A stretch of DNA of 64,000 bases, taken from Candidatus Thiodiazotropha sp. 'RUGA'. Its GTDB lineage: Bacteria; Pseudomonadota; Gammaproteobacteria; Chromatiales; Chromatiaceae. The translations under genes were made by a program, and so were the position numbers. Under the pieces are notes generated by a model. The model made no database searches. It saw nothing but the letters and a program-made list of their open reading frames with translations, and was not told the DNA's origin. Numbering within the stretch: position 1 is the stretch's first letter; every line of letters starts with the position of its first letter. The stretch is taken from positions 36,790 through 100,789 of the forward strand of contig JAEPDS010000013.1 in the NCBI GenBank assembly GCA_016842065.1, written 5' to 3'. Positions 9,716-18,165 of the stretch are shown here, piece by piece.

Positions 9716-11118
9716 TACCCCTCGTCGCCGTAGATATCTTCCGTATAGTTTTCAAATTTGGTGTATTTACCAAGAAAGGTCAGGCGTGTGGTTCCAATCG
9801 GACCATTACGCTGTTTACCGATGATGATCTCGGCAATGCCTTTATCCGGGCTGTCTTCGTTATAGACCTCATCTCGATAGATGAAGACGATCAGATCCGC
9901 ATCCTGCTCGATTGCGCCTGACTCACGCAGATCGGACATGATCGGTCGCTTGTTGGTTCTCTGCTCAAGACTGCGATTGAGCTGAGACAGAGCGATCACC
10001 GGCACATCCAGCTCTTTTGCCAACGCCTTCAGGGAGCGGGAGATGGCGGAGATCTCATTGGTCCGGTTCTCCCCTTCTCCAGGTGCCTGCATCAACTGCA
10101 GATAGTCGATCACAATCAGTCCGAGATCATCGTGTTCCCGTTTCAAGCGACGTGCTCTGGCACGCACCTCGGTCGGCGACATTGCCGGAGTATCGTCGAT
10201 ATAGAGCTTGGTTTCAGCCAACATGCTGACTGCGGAAGAGAGTCTCGGCCACTCCTCATCCTCCAGTTTACCGGTACGCACACGCAACTGATCGATACGT
10301 CCCAGGGATGACATCATACGCATCGCCAGGGCGTCGCCCGGCATCTCCATACTGTAGACAGCCACCGCCTTGCCCGCCTGAATGGCAACATTCTCTGCGA
10401 TGTTCATGGCAAAGGTGGTCTTACCCATCGAGGGACGACCGGCAACAATAATCAGGTCTGCATGCTGCAGACCGGAGGTCATCTGATCAAAATCGGAAAA
10501 CCCGGTGCTGATACCGGTAATCGGTTCATCCTGTTGGAACAGGGTTTCAATCCGGTCAACTGCCTTGGTCAGCAGGGATTTGATGGGGGTGAATCCACCC
10601 TTCCCCTTACTGGTCTGTTCTGCGATCTCAAAAACCTTGCGTTCGGCTACATCGAGCAACTCCTCAGCCTTACGTCCCTGGGGATGAAACGCACTGTCGG
10701 AGATATCGGTACCAACAGAGATCAGCTGGCGCATTACCGAATACTCACGCACGATCCCGGCATAGGATTTTATGTTGGCAGCACTCGGCGTCTCTTCCGC
10801 AAGGCGAACCAGATAGGGTAAGCCACCGGCATCCTGAAGCTCCTCTTTACGCTCCAGATGCTCCGCCAGGGTTACCACATCAAAAGGCTGATTATCCTCA
10901 GCCTGTGCGGCGATGGCGCTGAAGATCAAACGATGCTCTTTGCGGTAGAAATCTCCATCGACCACCAGATCGGCAACCTTGTCCCAACTGGCATTATCCA
11001 GCAGCAATCCCCCTAGAACCGATTGCTCGGCCTGGCTTGAATGGGGTGGCACCTTGATCGCCCGCTGTTCGACTTCCGGATAGACAGCGAGCTCTTCTGG
11101 ATAGGCAGATTCAGACAT
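9712..11118 (-). CDS. dnaB: Replicative DNA helicase DnaB
   Basis: DnaB is the hexameric 5'-3' helicase of the replication fork. The N-terminal DnaB domain (about 25-130, starting near PPHSSQAEQSVLGGLLLD) precedes the RecA-like ATPase with Walker A GRPSMGKTTFA, a VYSMEMP segment and LIVIDYLQLM. The 468-aa length is usual. No intein is present. It lies downstream of rplI with about 374 bp between them, so it may have its own promoter. Confidence 0.98.
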   Translation of the reverse strand: MSESAYPEELAVYPEVEQRAIKVPPHSSQAEQSVLGGLLLDNASWDKVADLVVDGDFYRKEHRLIFSAIAAQAEDNQPFDVVTLAEHLERKEELQDAGGLPYLVRLAEETPSAANIKSYAGIVREYSVMRQLISVGTDISDSAFHPQGRKAEELLDVAERKVFEIAEQTSKGKGGFTPIKSLLTKAVDRIETLFQQDEPITGISTGFSDFDQMTSGLQHADLIIVAGRPSMGKTTFAMNIAENVAIQAGKAVAVYSMEMPGDALAMRMMSSLGRIDQLRVRTGKLEDEEWPRLSSAVSMLAETKLYIDDTPAMSPTEVRARARRLKREHDDLGLIVIDYLQLMQAPGEGENRTNEISAISRSLKALAKELDVPVIALSQLNRSLEQRTNKRPIMSDLRESGAIEQDADLIVFIYRDEVYNEDSPDKGIAEIIIGKQRNGPIGTTRLTFLGKYTKFENYTEDIYGDEGY

Positions 11119-11415
11119 CGGAATAGGTTAGTTTTTGGATTTAACCAAATTGGCCGCAGGGAGAGACAAGGATACGGTATTGAAGGAGTCGAGGAAAGAG
11201 AATCAGTCCCCCTCCTTACGCTCGATTAGGCTCCAAAGCGAACTGATTGGGGCATGAAATGCCGCTGTTCAATCAGCAAACTGAGAGGTGTATTGAAGGT
11301 AGTATGGCCAATGGGTTGAAACAACTGCAAAAAAGCCAGCCGCAAACCAATGGGTCATCGCAAAAGCGAAATTGTCGTGCCGTTGGCGCTAGCAGTCATC
11401 ACCACATAGCCTCAA
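11119..11415. other. Intergenic region between rplI and dnaB
   Basis: About 300 bp upstream of dnaB contain no convincing gene. The dnaB promoter should lie here but no strong -35/-10 pair was picked out. The part nearest rplI carries three hairpins, listed separately. Confidence 0.4.
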
Positions 11416-11480
11416 ACGGCGCCTGAAAGGCGCCGTCGAGAACCGTGGTTATGCCACGATAGCGGGTAACGAACACCCGC
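11416..11480 (-). terminator. Three consecutive hairpins downstream of rplI
   Basis: Within 65 bp there are three separate perfect inverted repeats: GCGGGT/ACCCGC (11462-11467 with 11475-11480), CGTGG/CCACG (11444-11448 with 11454-11458) and ACGGCGCC/GGCGCCGT (11416-11423 with 11429-11436). In the direction of rplI transcription they begin 13 bp after the stop codon, and only a short TTT follows the last, strongest stem. They may act together as a terminator or as an RNA-processing or 3'-protecting structure for the ribosomal protein operon. Confidence 0.5.
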
Positions 11481-11492
11481 CGTGACTGGCGA

Positions 11493-11942
11493 TCAAGCCT
11501 CTGGGACGATGGTCAGTTTGATGGTGACGTCCACATCTGCGTGCAGATGCAGGTCGACTTCATACTCACCGGCAATCCGGAAGGGGCCATTCGGAAGCAT
11601 GACCTCTTTCTTCTCCACCGACTCGCCAGCAGTGCTTGCCGCCTTGGCAATATCCGAGGTACCGACTGAACCGAACAGACGTCCTTCATCACCCGCCTTA
11701 CAGGTGATGGAGAGCTCCATACCGTCCAGCTTGGCTTTGCGGGACTCGGCAGCCTGCAACTTCTCCTGAGCCTCTTTCTCAAGCTCAGCGCGACGCTGCT
11801 CGAACACCTTCAGATTCTCTTCGGTAGCCGGAATGGCTTTACCGCTGGGAATCAGAAAGTTACGACCGAAGCCACTCTTAACGTTTACCTTTTCACCCAG
11901 ATCACCCAGGTTATCCACTTTTTGCAATAGAATAATTTCCAT
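11493..11942 (-). CDS. rplI: 50S ribosomal protein bL9
   Basis: bL9 is the elongated large-subunit protein near the L1 stalk. The 149-aa protein starts MEIILLQKVDNLGDLGEKV and contains the GFGRNFLIPSGKA motif of the N-terminal rRNA-binding domain, a long connecting helix (about 41-75) and the C-terminal domain. The ATG at 11942 was chosen because AAGGGTG lies eight bases upstream and the length matches E. coli L9; an upstream GTG would add three residues. Confidence 0.98.
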   Translation of the reverse strand: MEIILLQKVDNLGDLGEKVNVKSGFGRNFLIPSGKAIPATEENLKVFEQRRAELEKEAQEKLQAAESRKAKLDGMELSITCKAGDEGRLFGSVGTSDIAKAASTAGESVEKKEVMLPNGPFRIAGEYEVDLHLHADVDVTIKLTIVPEA

Positions 11943-12013
11943 TGTAATCACCCTTATTAGGTCAAATCTTTAGTTGCGTCAAAGCTGCCTTCGGCGGCTT
12001 GTCGCACGACTTC

Positions 12014-12925
12014 TTACCCGCTGTTTTGCGATCTAAAGCGGGCTCGAAAATCGATCCAAATATCCAGCAGACCAATGCTGATCATCACCAGCACCATCTG
12101 CGGTAAAAAAACAATCAGCATCAGGTAGGTCACTACCAACCAGAGCTGGGCGGATTTCATCCGTTTCACCAGACCATGGATCACTGCCATGCCCTGCAGA
12201 AACAACAACCCCAGAACCACTGCCCCCATACAACCCAATATGGCCGGATAGCTCTGCTCCGGAAGCAGTCCCAGCAACAGTGCCGCAGCACCTGCAACAC
12301 CCACTAACCGGTGCAGTCGCATCTGCTGATACTCTTCTGCAAACCCGCCCGGGTTGTAGAGTATCGCCTGCCACCAACGAGCCACATAGAGGCTGAGTAA
12401 CATCTGCAGCAGAAAACCGACTGAGACCAGGCCACACATCATTCTGGAAAGCTGGTCTAAAACCTCAACGCTTTGAGCCTGATCAAACAGACCGGCTTCA
12501 ATGAAGCGTTGACTCATGGGCTCCAGGTACTCTCGCCAGAAAGTGGCCGGATCCCCCATACTGATGTATTGCACCAGTATGGCCAGTAGGCCGAATACCA
12601 ATCCGGCCTGGGTTGTCAAAGCCAAAGAGCGGGTATTCCGAAGCAACAGTCCGAGCAATACCACCGGTATCCATAACACCAGCAGAAAACCCAGCGCCGC
12701 AAGCGGGTTACCAAATATCAGTGTCATCAGGACAGCGCAGGCAAATGTTGCAAGGAGTAAAACCTTGGCTGTTGCCAGACCACCCAGTCTCAGGGTAACC
12801 AGAGCAACACTGGCACTGCTGAACACACCGATAAATGGAATAATGATCGACAGCACGGCCAGTACCGTTGCCACCATGGCTGATCGCGCTGGCCCACGCA
12901 TCACAAAGGATGCCACTGCTTTCAT
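12014..12925 (-). CDS. DUF2232 (YybS-like) multi-pass membrane protein
   Basis: This 303-aa inner-membrane protein is almost entirely hydrophobic, with about eight predicted membrane helices beginning at residues 15-40. It matches the DUF2232/YybS type found between rpsR and rplI in Pseudomonas and many other gammaproteobacteria, and it occupies exactly that place here. The biochemical function is not known. It probably shares the rpsF-rpsR transcript. Confidence 0.85.
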   Translation of the reverse strand: MKAVASFVMRGPARSAMVATVLAVLSIIIPFIGVFSSASVALVTLRLGGLATAKVLLLATFACAVLMTLIFGNPLAALGFLLVLWIPVVLLGLLLRNTRSLALTTQAGLVFGLLAILVQYISMGDPATFWREYLEPMSQRFIEAGLFDQAQSVEVLDQLSRMMCGLVSVGFLLQMLLSLYVARWWQAILYNPGGFAEEYQQMRLHRLVGVAGAAALLLGLLPEQSYPAILGCMGAVVLGLLFLQGMAVIHGLVKRMKSAQLWLVVTYLMLIVFLPQMVLVMISIGLLDIWIDFRARFRSQNSG

Positions 12926-12954
12926 TCCGCTACCCCGGCAGGTATGAACTCCCT

Positions 12955-13179
12955 TTAGTGCTGATCAGTGTATGGCAGCAACGCGATATAACGAGCGCGT
13001 TTGATCGCACTCGCCAGTTGACGCTGATACTTAGCCTTCGTACCGGTAATACGGCTGGGTACGATCTTGCCACTCTCGCTGACATAGGCCTTGAGGAGAT
13101 TCAGATCTTTGTAATCAATCTCGCTGATGCCTTCCGCTGTGAAGCGGCAATATTTCTTACGTCGAAAAAAACGTGCCAT
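12955..13179 (-). CDS. rpsR: 30S ribosomal protein bS18
   Basis: This small basic protein of the 30S platform pairs with bS6. The 74-aa sequence [17 protein letters not shown], followed by [21 protein letters not shown], is classic S18. It lies 28 bp after rpsF in the conserved rpsF-rpsR order. A cysteine near residue 11 is typical. Confidence 0.99.
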   Translation of the reverse strand: MARFFRRKKYCRFTAEGISEIDYKDLNLLKAYVSESGKIVPSRITGTKAKYQRQLASAIKRARYIALLPYTDQH

Positions 13180-13207
13180 CTATCTATCCTCTCTGTATCT
13201 CTGCTGC

Positions 13208-13621
13208 TCAGTCGTCGCTCGATTCAGTCTCTTCAACAACCGAATCCTCGTCATCGTCCTGCGCATCATCATTGCCACGGCTCGCTGGGCGTTCGTCAGC
13301 TTCCTGTGATTTGGCCAACTGAGAGAGCTCGGTAATCGCCTCTTCCCGGCGAATCACCATATTGCGAATGACGGCATCGTTGAAACGGAAGGCGCTTTCC
13401 AACTCATCCAGCGCTTCCTGATCGCACTCGATGTTCATCAGAACATAGTGTGCTTTGTGGATCTTGTTGATCGGATAGGCCAGTTGACGGCGTCCCCAAT
13501 CCTCAAGCCGGTGGATGGTACCACCCTTGGTTTCGATACCCGAGCGGTAACGCTCGATCATAGCGGGTACTTGTTCACTCTGGTCCGGATGAACCAGGAA
13601 CACAACTTCATAGTGCCTCAT
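13208..13621 (-). CDS. rpsF: 30S ribosomal protein bS6
   Basis: bS6 binds bS18 on the 30S platform. The 137-aa protein begins [19 protein letters not shown] and shows the [16 protein letters not shown] motif. The C-terminal 30 residues form an acidic tail ([10 protein letters not shown] then Asp/Glu/Ser-rich), the region that receives extra glutamates from RimK in E. coli. It is the first gene of the rpsF-rpsR-DUF2232-rplI operon; TAAGGAGATACA just upstream of the ATG is a strong ribosome site. Confidence 0.98.
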   Translation of the reverse strand: MRHYEVVFLVHPDQSEQVPAMIERYRSGIETKGGTIHRLEDWGRRQLAYPINKIHKAHYVLMNIECDQEALDELESAFRFNDAVIRNMVIRREEAITELSQLAKSQEADERPASRGNDDAQDDDEDSVVEETESSDD

Positions 13622-13817
13622 TGTATCTCCTTACGGTTTAGGCAGCCTTCTGCATGTGCAGTAAGGCAAGGAGCGATGCCCGATTGAGAGTCGATTCACC
13701 CCCTGAGAGGGTTAGCCTTTGGCAATCGGGAATCAGAAAGCGGCGGATTCTACCTTTTTGCCGGAAAATCCGCAAGATTGCTCACTGTAGTGTTGTTCAG
13801 GCCAAAAAGCCGCTCTA

Positions 13818-13914
13818 CCGCAAATGCATGCCAATCACCGCTAAACCACGCAATAAAAAGCAACTAAATCGTAGTTATTTGCAATATTTTGCGGTGATTG
13901 GCGTGCATTTGCGG
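13818..13914. repeat. Inverted-repeat element, copy A
   Basis: Two 28-bp arms (13818-13845 and 13887-13914) are inverted copies of each other with 26 of 28 positions matching; the arms begin CCGCAAATGCA and contain CCAATCACCGC. The spacer is 41 bp and rich in A and T. Related but diverged arms occur at 23015-23100 and 54675-54794, so this is a member of a dispersed family. It lies between rpsF and the beta-barrel gene. The structure would form a long hairpin in RNA or a cruciform in DNA. Confidence 0.85.
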
Positions 13915-13947
13915 CTATTATCTTCGGCTGGGGCTAAGCATGAGTGC

Positions 13948-14709
13948 TTAGAAATCCACCTCCAGCCCCATGTAGAAACCGTCGAAATCCCAGTCGGTAT
14001 AGACCCCATCCAGATCGTCCAACTCGAGTAAAAAGCTGCGGTAGCCGCCTTTCACGCGCAGATCCACCGCCAGATTGTCAATCACGCTATAGGCCAGACC
14101 GAGCTGGTAGTCCTGCAGTTTATGGTCGCCAACGCTGAGTATGTTGAGATCACCATAAACCCACAGTGGTGTTGACGGTATGCCAATCTGTGCGGCGCTA
14201 TAGAGCATCGGCACATAGCCTTTGAAACGATCCTGGGAAGCTTGACTGGTAGCAATATCCTCGACCCGGATGTCCCCATCCAGATATTTCAGGTTCAGTC
14301 CGAAATCGAACGACACAAGATCATTGTCGAACAGCTCATAATAGAAGACGAAATCGGTGCTTTGCATGTCGAACTCGACATCCACCTCACGACCGGCTGT
14401 GAATGTCGTACCCGCAAAGCGGAATGTCTCGCTGAGCACCATATCCCCATCCGAACTCAAATCATTGGTTCTGACTTTCAGGTTTGGTACCAATGGCACC
14501 GGATGCTCAAAGGCGATCGAAGCGACCCCTTTGACCTCGCTTCCCAGGTCGAAAAACTGCAGCTCCGATTCAGAGATATCGGAAATGGAACCGGATGAGT
14601 CAATATTCCAAAGCTCTATGCCTGCAGTAAATCCCAGCAGCGTATCCGCCTGCACCTGAGCGCTAGAGAGAACAGATAGCAAGGCGAGACAGGAAAGTTT
14701 TCTCATCAC
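13948..14709 (-). CDS. TIGR04219-type outer membrane beta-barrel protein
   Basis: The 253-aa protein has a signal peptide (MMRKLSCLALLSVLSSAQVQA, cut near ADT) and then alternating amphipathic strands ending in an aromatic terminal residue (YMGLEVDF), the usual signal for outer-membrane barrel assembly. The opening DTLLGFTAGIELWNIDSSG resembles the TIGR04219 family, whose function is unknown. It is transcribed on its own; repeat copy A lies after its stop codon. Confidence 0.8.
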   Translation of the reverse strand: MMRKLSCLALLSVLSSAQVQADTLLGFTAGIELWNIDSSGSISDISESELQFFDLGSEVKGVASIAFEHPVPLVPNLKVRTNDLSSDGDMVLSETFRFAGTTFTAGREVDVEFDMQSTDFVFYYELFDNDLVSFDFGLNLKYLDGDIRVEDIATSQASQDRFKGYVPMLYSAAQIGIPSTPLWVYGDLNILSVGDHKLQDYQLGLAYSVIDNLAVDLRVKGGYRSFLLELDDLDGVYTDWDFDGFYMGLEVDF

Positions 14710-14765
14710 ATTAAATCTCCAATTGAACTGAATCGTTCCAACATACAGAACTTGAATCCAAGCGT

Positions 14766-15506
14766 TTACTGGCGCTGTCTTAGCGCTTCATAGAGTGACA
14801 CACCCGCCGCTACAGAAACATTGAGGCTTTCCACACTTCCCTGCATTGGCAACTTGACCAACAGGTCACAGTTTTCCCGGGTAAGTCTGCGAAGCCCCTT
14901 CTCCTCTCCTCCCATGATCAGGGCAAGCGGCCCACTCAAGTCAGCCTGATACAACGTTTGCTGTGCCTCACCGGCGGTACCGATCAACCAAATACCCTCA
15001 TCCTTCAGCCATTTCAGGGTACGCGCAAGGTTGGTCACCTGAATCAACGGCACCGTCTCGGCCGCGCCACTCGCCACTTTTCTGACTGTTGCAGTCAAGC
15101 CGACTGAGCGATCTTTGGGTATCACAATGGCATCCACTCCGACTCCATCTGCGGTACGCATACAGGCACCCAGATTGTGCGGGTCCTTGACTCCATCGAG
15201 TATCAACAGCAGCGGGGGACCATCGAGTCGCTTCAGCAGCGCCTTCAGGTAGGGCTCATCCTGTACCTGTTGCTGTCGGATACGCAGCGCTACCCCCTGA
15301 TGACGACTCTCCTCGACCTGCTCATCCAGTTTCTTTCCGGCAATTCTCTGGCAGCTGACACCGACAGCCTCAGCCAGGGAGATCACCTCCCGGATTCGGC
15401 CATCATTACGCGCAGCATCCACCAGCAGCACTTCAGCAGCCCTGTTCTGCTGCAGGGCTGCTTTTACTGCATGCAGGCCTAGGATCCAGGATCGTTGATC
15501 AGACAT
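14766..15506 (-). CDS. rlmB: 23S rRNA 2'-O-methyltransferase RlmB
   Basis: RlmB is a SPOUT-class methyltransferase that methylates the 2'-O of G2251 in 23S rRNA. The 246-aa protein has an N-terminal substrate-binding domain and the trefoil-knot SpoU domain with LILDGVKDPHNLGACMRTADG, MGGEEKGLRRLTRENCD and PMQGSVESLNVSVAAGV, the three SpoU motifs. Its ATG overlaps the rnr stop in TAATG, so the two genes are coupled as in E. coli. Confidence 0.97.
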   Translation of the reverse strand: MSDQRSWILGLHAVKAALQQNRAAEVLLVDAARNDGRIREVISLAEAVGVSCQRIAGKKLDEQVEESRHQGVALRIRQQQVQDEPYLKALLKRLDGPPLLLILDGVKDPHNLGACMRTADGVGVDAIVIPKDRSVGLTATVRKVASGAAETVPLIQVTNLARTLKWLKDEGIWLIGTAGEAQQTLYQADLSGPLALIMGGEEKGLRRLTRENCDLLVKLPMQGSVESLNVSVAAGVSLYEALRQRQ

Positions 15507-17827
15507 TAATTGGGTTTGCTTTTACGGCGCTTCTTCTTGCTGCTTTTTTTCGTACTGCTATCGGACTTTCCAGAGCTGCTGCTTTTGCTTTTCCGTTTCG
15601 ATTTTTTACGCTTCGGTTTCGGCTTCGTCGCGACTTCGCTCGATGCGGATTTGGCCGGTACGAAATCGATCTTGCGATCATCCAGGTTGACCTTGGCCAC
15701 AATGATCGTCAGCGGATCCCCCAGGCGAAGCACTTTACCGGTGCGTTCCCCGGTCAGTCGGTGTCCTACCGGGTCATAGTGGTAGTAGTCGTTATCGAGT
15801 GCCGTGATATGCACCAGACCATCCACATAGATCTCCTCAAGCTCAACGAACACGCCGAATGAGTTGACGCTGGTGATGATGCCACTGAAGGTCTCCCCGA
15901 CCTTATCCTGCATATATTCGCACTTCAACCAGTCGAGGGCATCACGGGTCGCCTCATCGGCCCGGCGTTCGGTACTGGAGCAGTGTTCGCCAAGACTCTG
16001 CAACTCAGACTTCGGATACTCGAAGTCATCGGGTTTGCGTTTGGAGATGGCATGTTTCAGAGCACGATGAACAATCAGATCAGGATAGCGGCGTATCGGT
16101 GATGTGAAATGGGTATAGGCCTGATAGGAGAGGCCGAAGTGGCCCACATTGTCGGAGCTGTAAACCGCCTGGGAGAGTGAACGAAGCAGTACCGTCTGGA
16201 TCAGATGACGATCGGGCCTCTGGCGAATCTGATCCAACAGGATCGCATAGTCTCCTGCCGTCGGCTTTTTACCACCTGGCAGACTCAGACCCAGCTCAGC
16301 CAGAAACTCCCGTAAATCGGTCAGCTTCTCTTCTGCCGGCCCTTCATGTATGCGGTAGAGGGCCGGTACTTTGTTGCGCAGAAGGAATCGCGCCGCGGCC
16401 ACATTCGCCGCCAGCATGCACTCCTCAATCATACGGTGAGCAACATTTCTGACCACCGGAACGATCCGCTCCACCCGCTTGAGATCATTGAATTCGATCC
16501 GGGTCTCTGTGGTATCAAAGTCGATGGCGCCCCGTTCGGCGCGTTGTGACTGCAGCACCTGATAGAGCTGATAGAGATTATGCAGGTGGGGCAACAGCTC
16601 CGCGTGTTGCGCGGTCAGCTCCGCATCTCCATCCAGCATCGCAGCCACGTCATCATAGATCAGGCGGGCATGGGAACGCATAACTGCGGTGAAAAACCTG
16701 GAGCGGGTTACCTTGCCCTCTTTGCTGACATAGAGTTCACAGGTCATGCAGAGCCGGTCTACCTGTGGATTGATTGAACAGAGGCCGTTTGATAGCACCT
16801 CCGGCAACATGGGAATCACCCGATCCGGGAAATAGACGGAGTTACCCCGGGTTCTGCCCTCCTGATCAAGGGCGCTGGCAGGCTCCACATAGTGAGAGAC
16901 ATCGGCGATACAGACCAGCAAACGCCAACCTTTGGGTTTTGCTTCGCAGTAGACCGCATCGTCAAAATCCCTGGCATCCGCACCATCGATGGTGACCAGT
17001 GGCAGCTTTCTCAAATCGACCCGGCCCTGCTTATCCTTCTTGGCGACTTCGGTGGTCAGGGATTTGATCTGTTGAGTGACCTCATCCGGCCAGTCAACCG
17101 GGATGCTGTGGGTGCGGATTGCAATGTCTGTCTCCATGCCCGGCCCCATATGATCCCCCAGCACCTCCTGGATACGGCCGATGGGGGGTGTGCGTTTGGT
17201 CGGTTGATCCAGAATCTCCGCAACCACCATCTGCCCCTGCTCAGCCTGGTTGATCTCACTGGAGGGTATGATGATATCCTTGCTCAGGCGTTTCGAATCG
17301 GGTACCACGAAGCCGACACCGCTCTCCATATAGAGTCTTCCCGCCACTCGGCTGGTATTTCGTTCCAGCACCTCGACCACAGCAGCCTCCAGCCGGTTCC
17401 TGCGATCCAGTCCGGTCACACGAACCACCGCCCGGTCGTCATGGAACACCGGTCTCATCTCCTTGTAGGAGAGATAGAGATCGTCACCCCCGTCATCCGG
17501 ACGAAGAAAACCGAAACCATCCGCATGACCGATTACCCGGCCGACGATCAGATCCCGTTTATTCACCAGACAGTAGTTATCATTGCGGTTGCAGAGTAAC
17601 TGGCCGTCTCTCTCCATGGCCCGCAAACGGCGTCGCAGTGCCTCTAACTGCTCCTCCGACTCAATCTTCAGTCTATCCGCCAGTGCCTGGCGGTTCATTG
17701 GAATCCCCTCTTCCTCCAGGGTCTCCATGATGAACTCCCGACTGGGGATGGGATTCTCATACTTACGTGATTCGCGATCCCGGTAAGGATCCTTATGAGT
17801 AGCGCCTTTTCTAGATCTTTTTGCCAC
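15506..17827 (-). CDS. rnr: Ribonuclease R
   Basis: RNase R is a 3'-5' exoribonuclease that degrades structured RNA. The 773-aa chain has an N-terminal helix-turn-helix region, cold-shock domains, an RNB catalytic domain with DGADARDFDDAVYC (the metal-binding aspartates) near residue 280, an S1 domain (about 645-730), and a long basic tail of Lys and Ser (about 735-773). Tail length and composition are typical of gammaproteobacterial RNase R. Confidence 0.97.
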   Translation of the reverse strand: MAKRSRKGATHKDPYRDRESRKYENPIPSREFIMETLEEEGIPMNRQALADRLKIESEEQLEALRRRLRAMERDGQLLCNRNDNYCLVNKRDLIVGRVIGHADGFGFLRPDDGGDDLYLSYKEMRPVFHDDRAVVRVTGLDRRNRLEAAVVEVLERNTSRVAGRLYMESGVGFVVPDSKRLSKDIIIPSSEINQAEQGQMVVAEILDQPTKRTPPIGRIQEVLGDHMGPGMETDIAIRTHSIPVDWPDEVTQQIKSLTTEVAKKDKQGRVDLRKLPLVTIDGADARDFDDAVYCEAKPKGWRLLVCIADVSHYVEPASALDQEGRTRGNSVYFPDRVIPMLPEVLSNGLCSINPQVDRLCMTCELYVSKEGKVTRSRFFTAVMRSHARLIYDDVAAMLDGDAELTAQHAELLPHLHNLYQLYQVLQSQRAERGAIDFDTTETRIEFNDLKRVERIVPVVRNVAHRMIEECMLAANVAAARFLLRNKVPALYRIHEGPAEEKLTDLREFLAELGLSLPGGKKPTAGDYAILLDQIRQRPDRHLIQTVLLRSLSQAVYSSDNVGHFGLSYQAYTHFTSPIRRYPDLIVHRALKHAISKRKPDDFEYPKSELQSLGEHCSSTERRADEATRDALDWLKCEYMQDKVGETFSGIITSVNSFGVFVELEEIYVDGLVHITALDNDYYHYDPVGHRLTGERTGKVLRLGDPLTIIVAKVNLDDRKIDFVPAKSASSEVATKPKPKRKKSKRKSKSSSSGKSDSSTKKSSKKKRRKSKPN

Positions 17828-18165
17828 GATATTTCATTCTTTTGCTTCAAATCCGTTGATTTTAACACTTAAGGGTTTATTACCCCATGAAATATTGACC
17901 CGACGGCAAAATAGTTTGCTGATAATGGTCTGTCTGTAATAGAAATCAGAATCTTAGGGAGTTCGAGCCAGCCCTCGCCTGGGCTTACGACGCTTGGCAG
18001 GGTACAACCACTCTCTGCGCGCCAAATCCTGTTCGATGAGAGACTGGATGACCTGAAATCGAACAATTTGGCTATCCGGCTGATATTTCCGTACTCACGC
18101 TGAATGGATTTCTCCAACCGATTTGCGCAAACTGGCACTCCCAAGAAGTCCAAAAAAAAGCGCCA
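17828..18165. other. Intergenic region between rnr and the antiporter gene
   Basis: This 338-bp region separates divergent genes and should hold both promoters. A 125-codon reading frame on the minus strand here has no recognisable domain and runs over the antiporter start, so it is not called. No tRNA fold or clear repeat was found. Confidence 0.3.
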
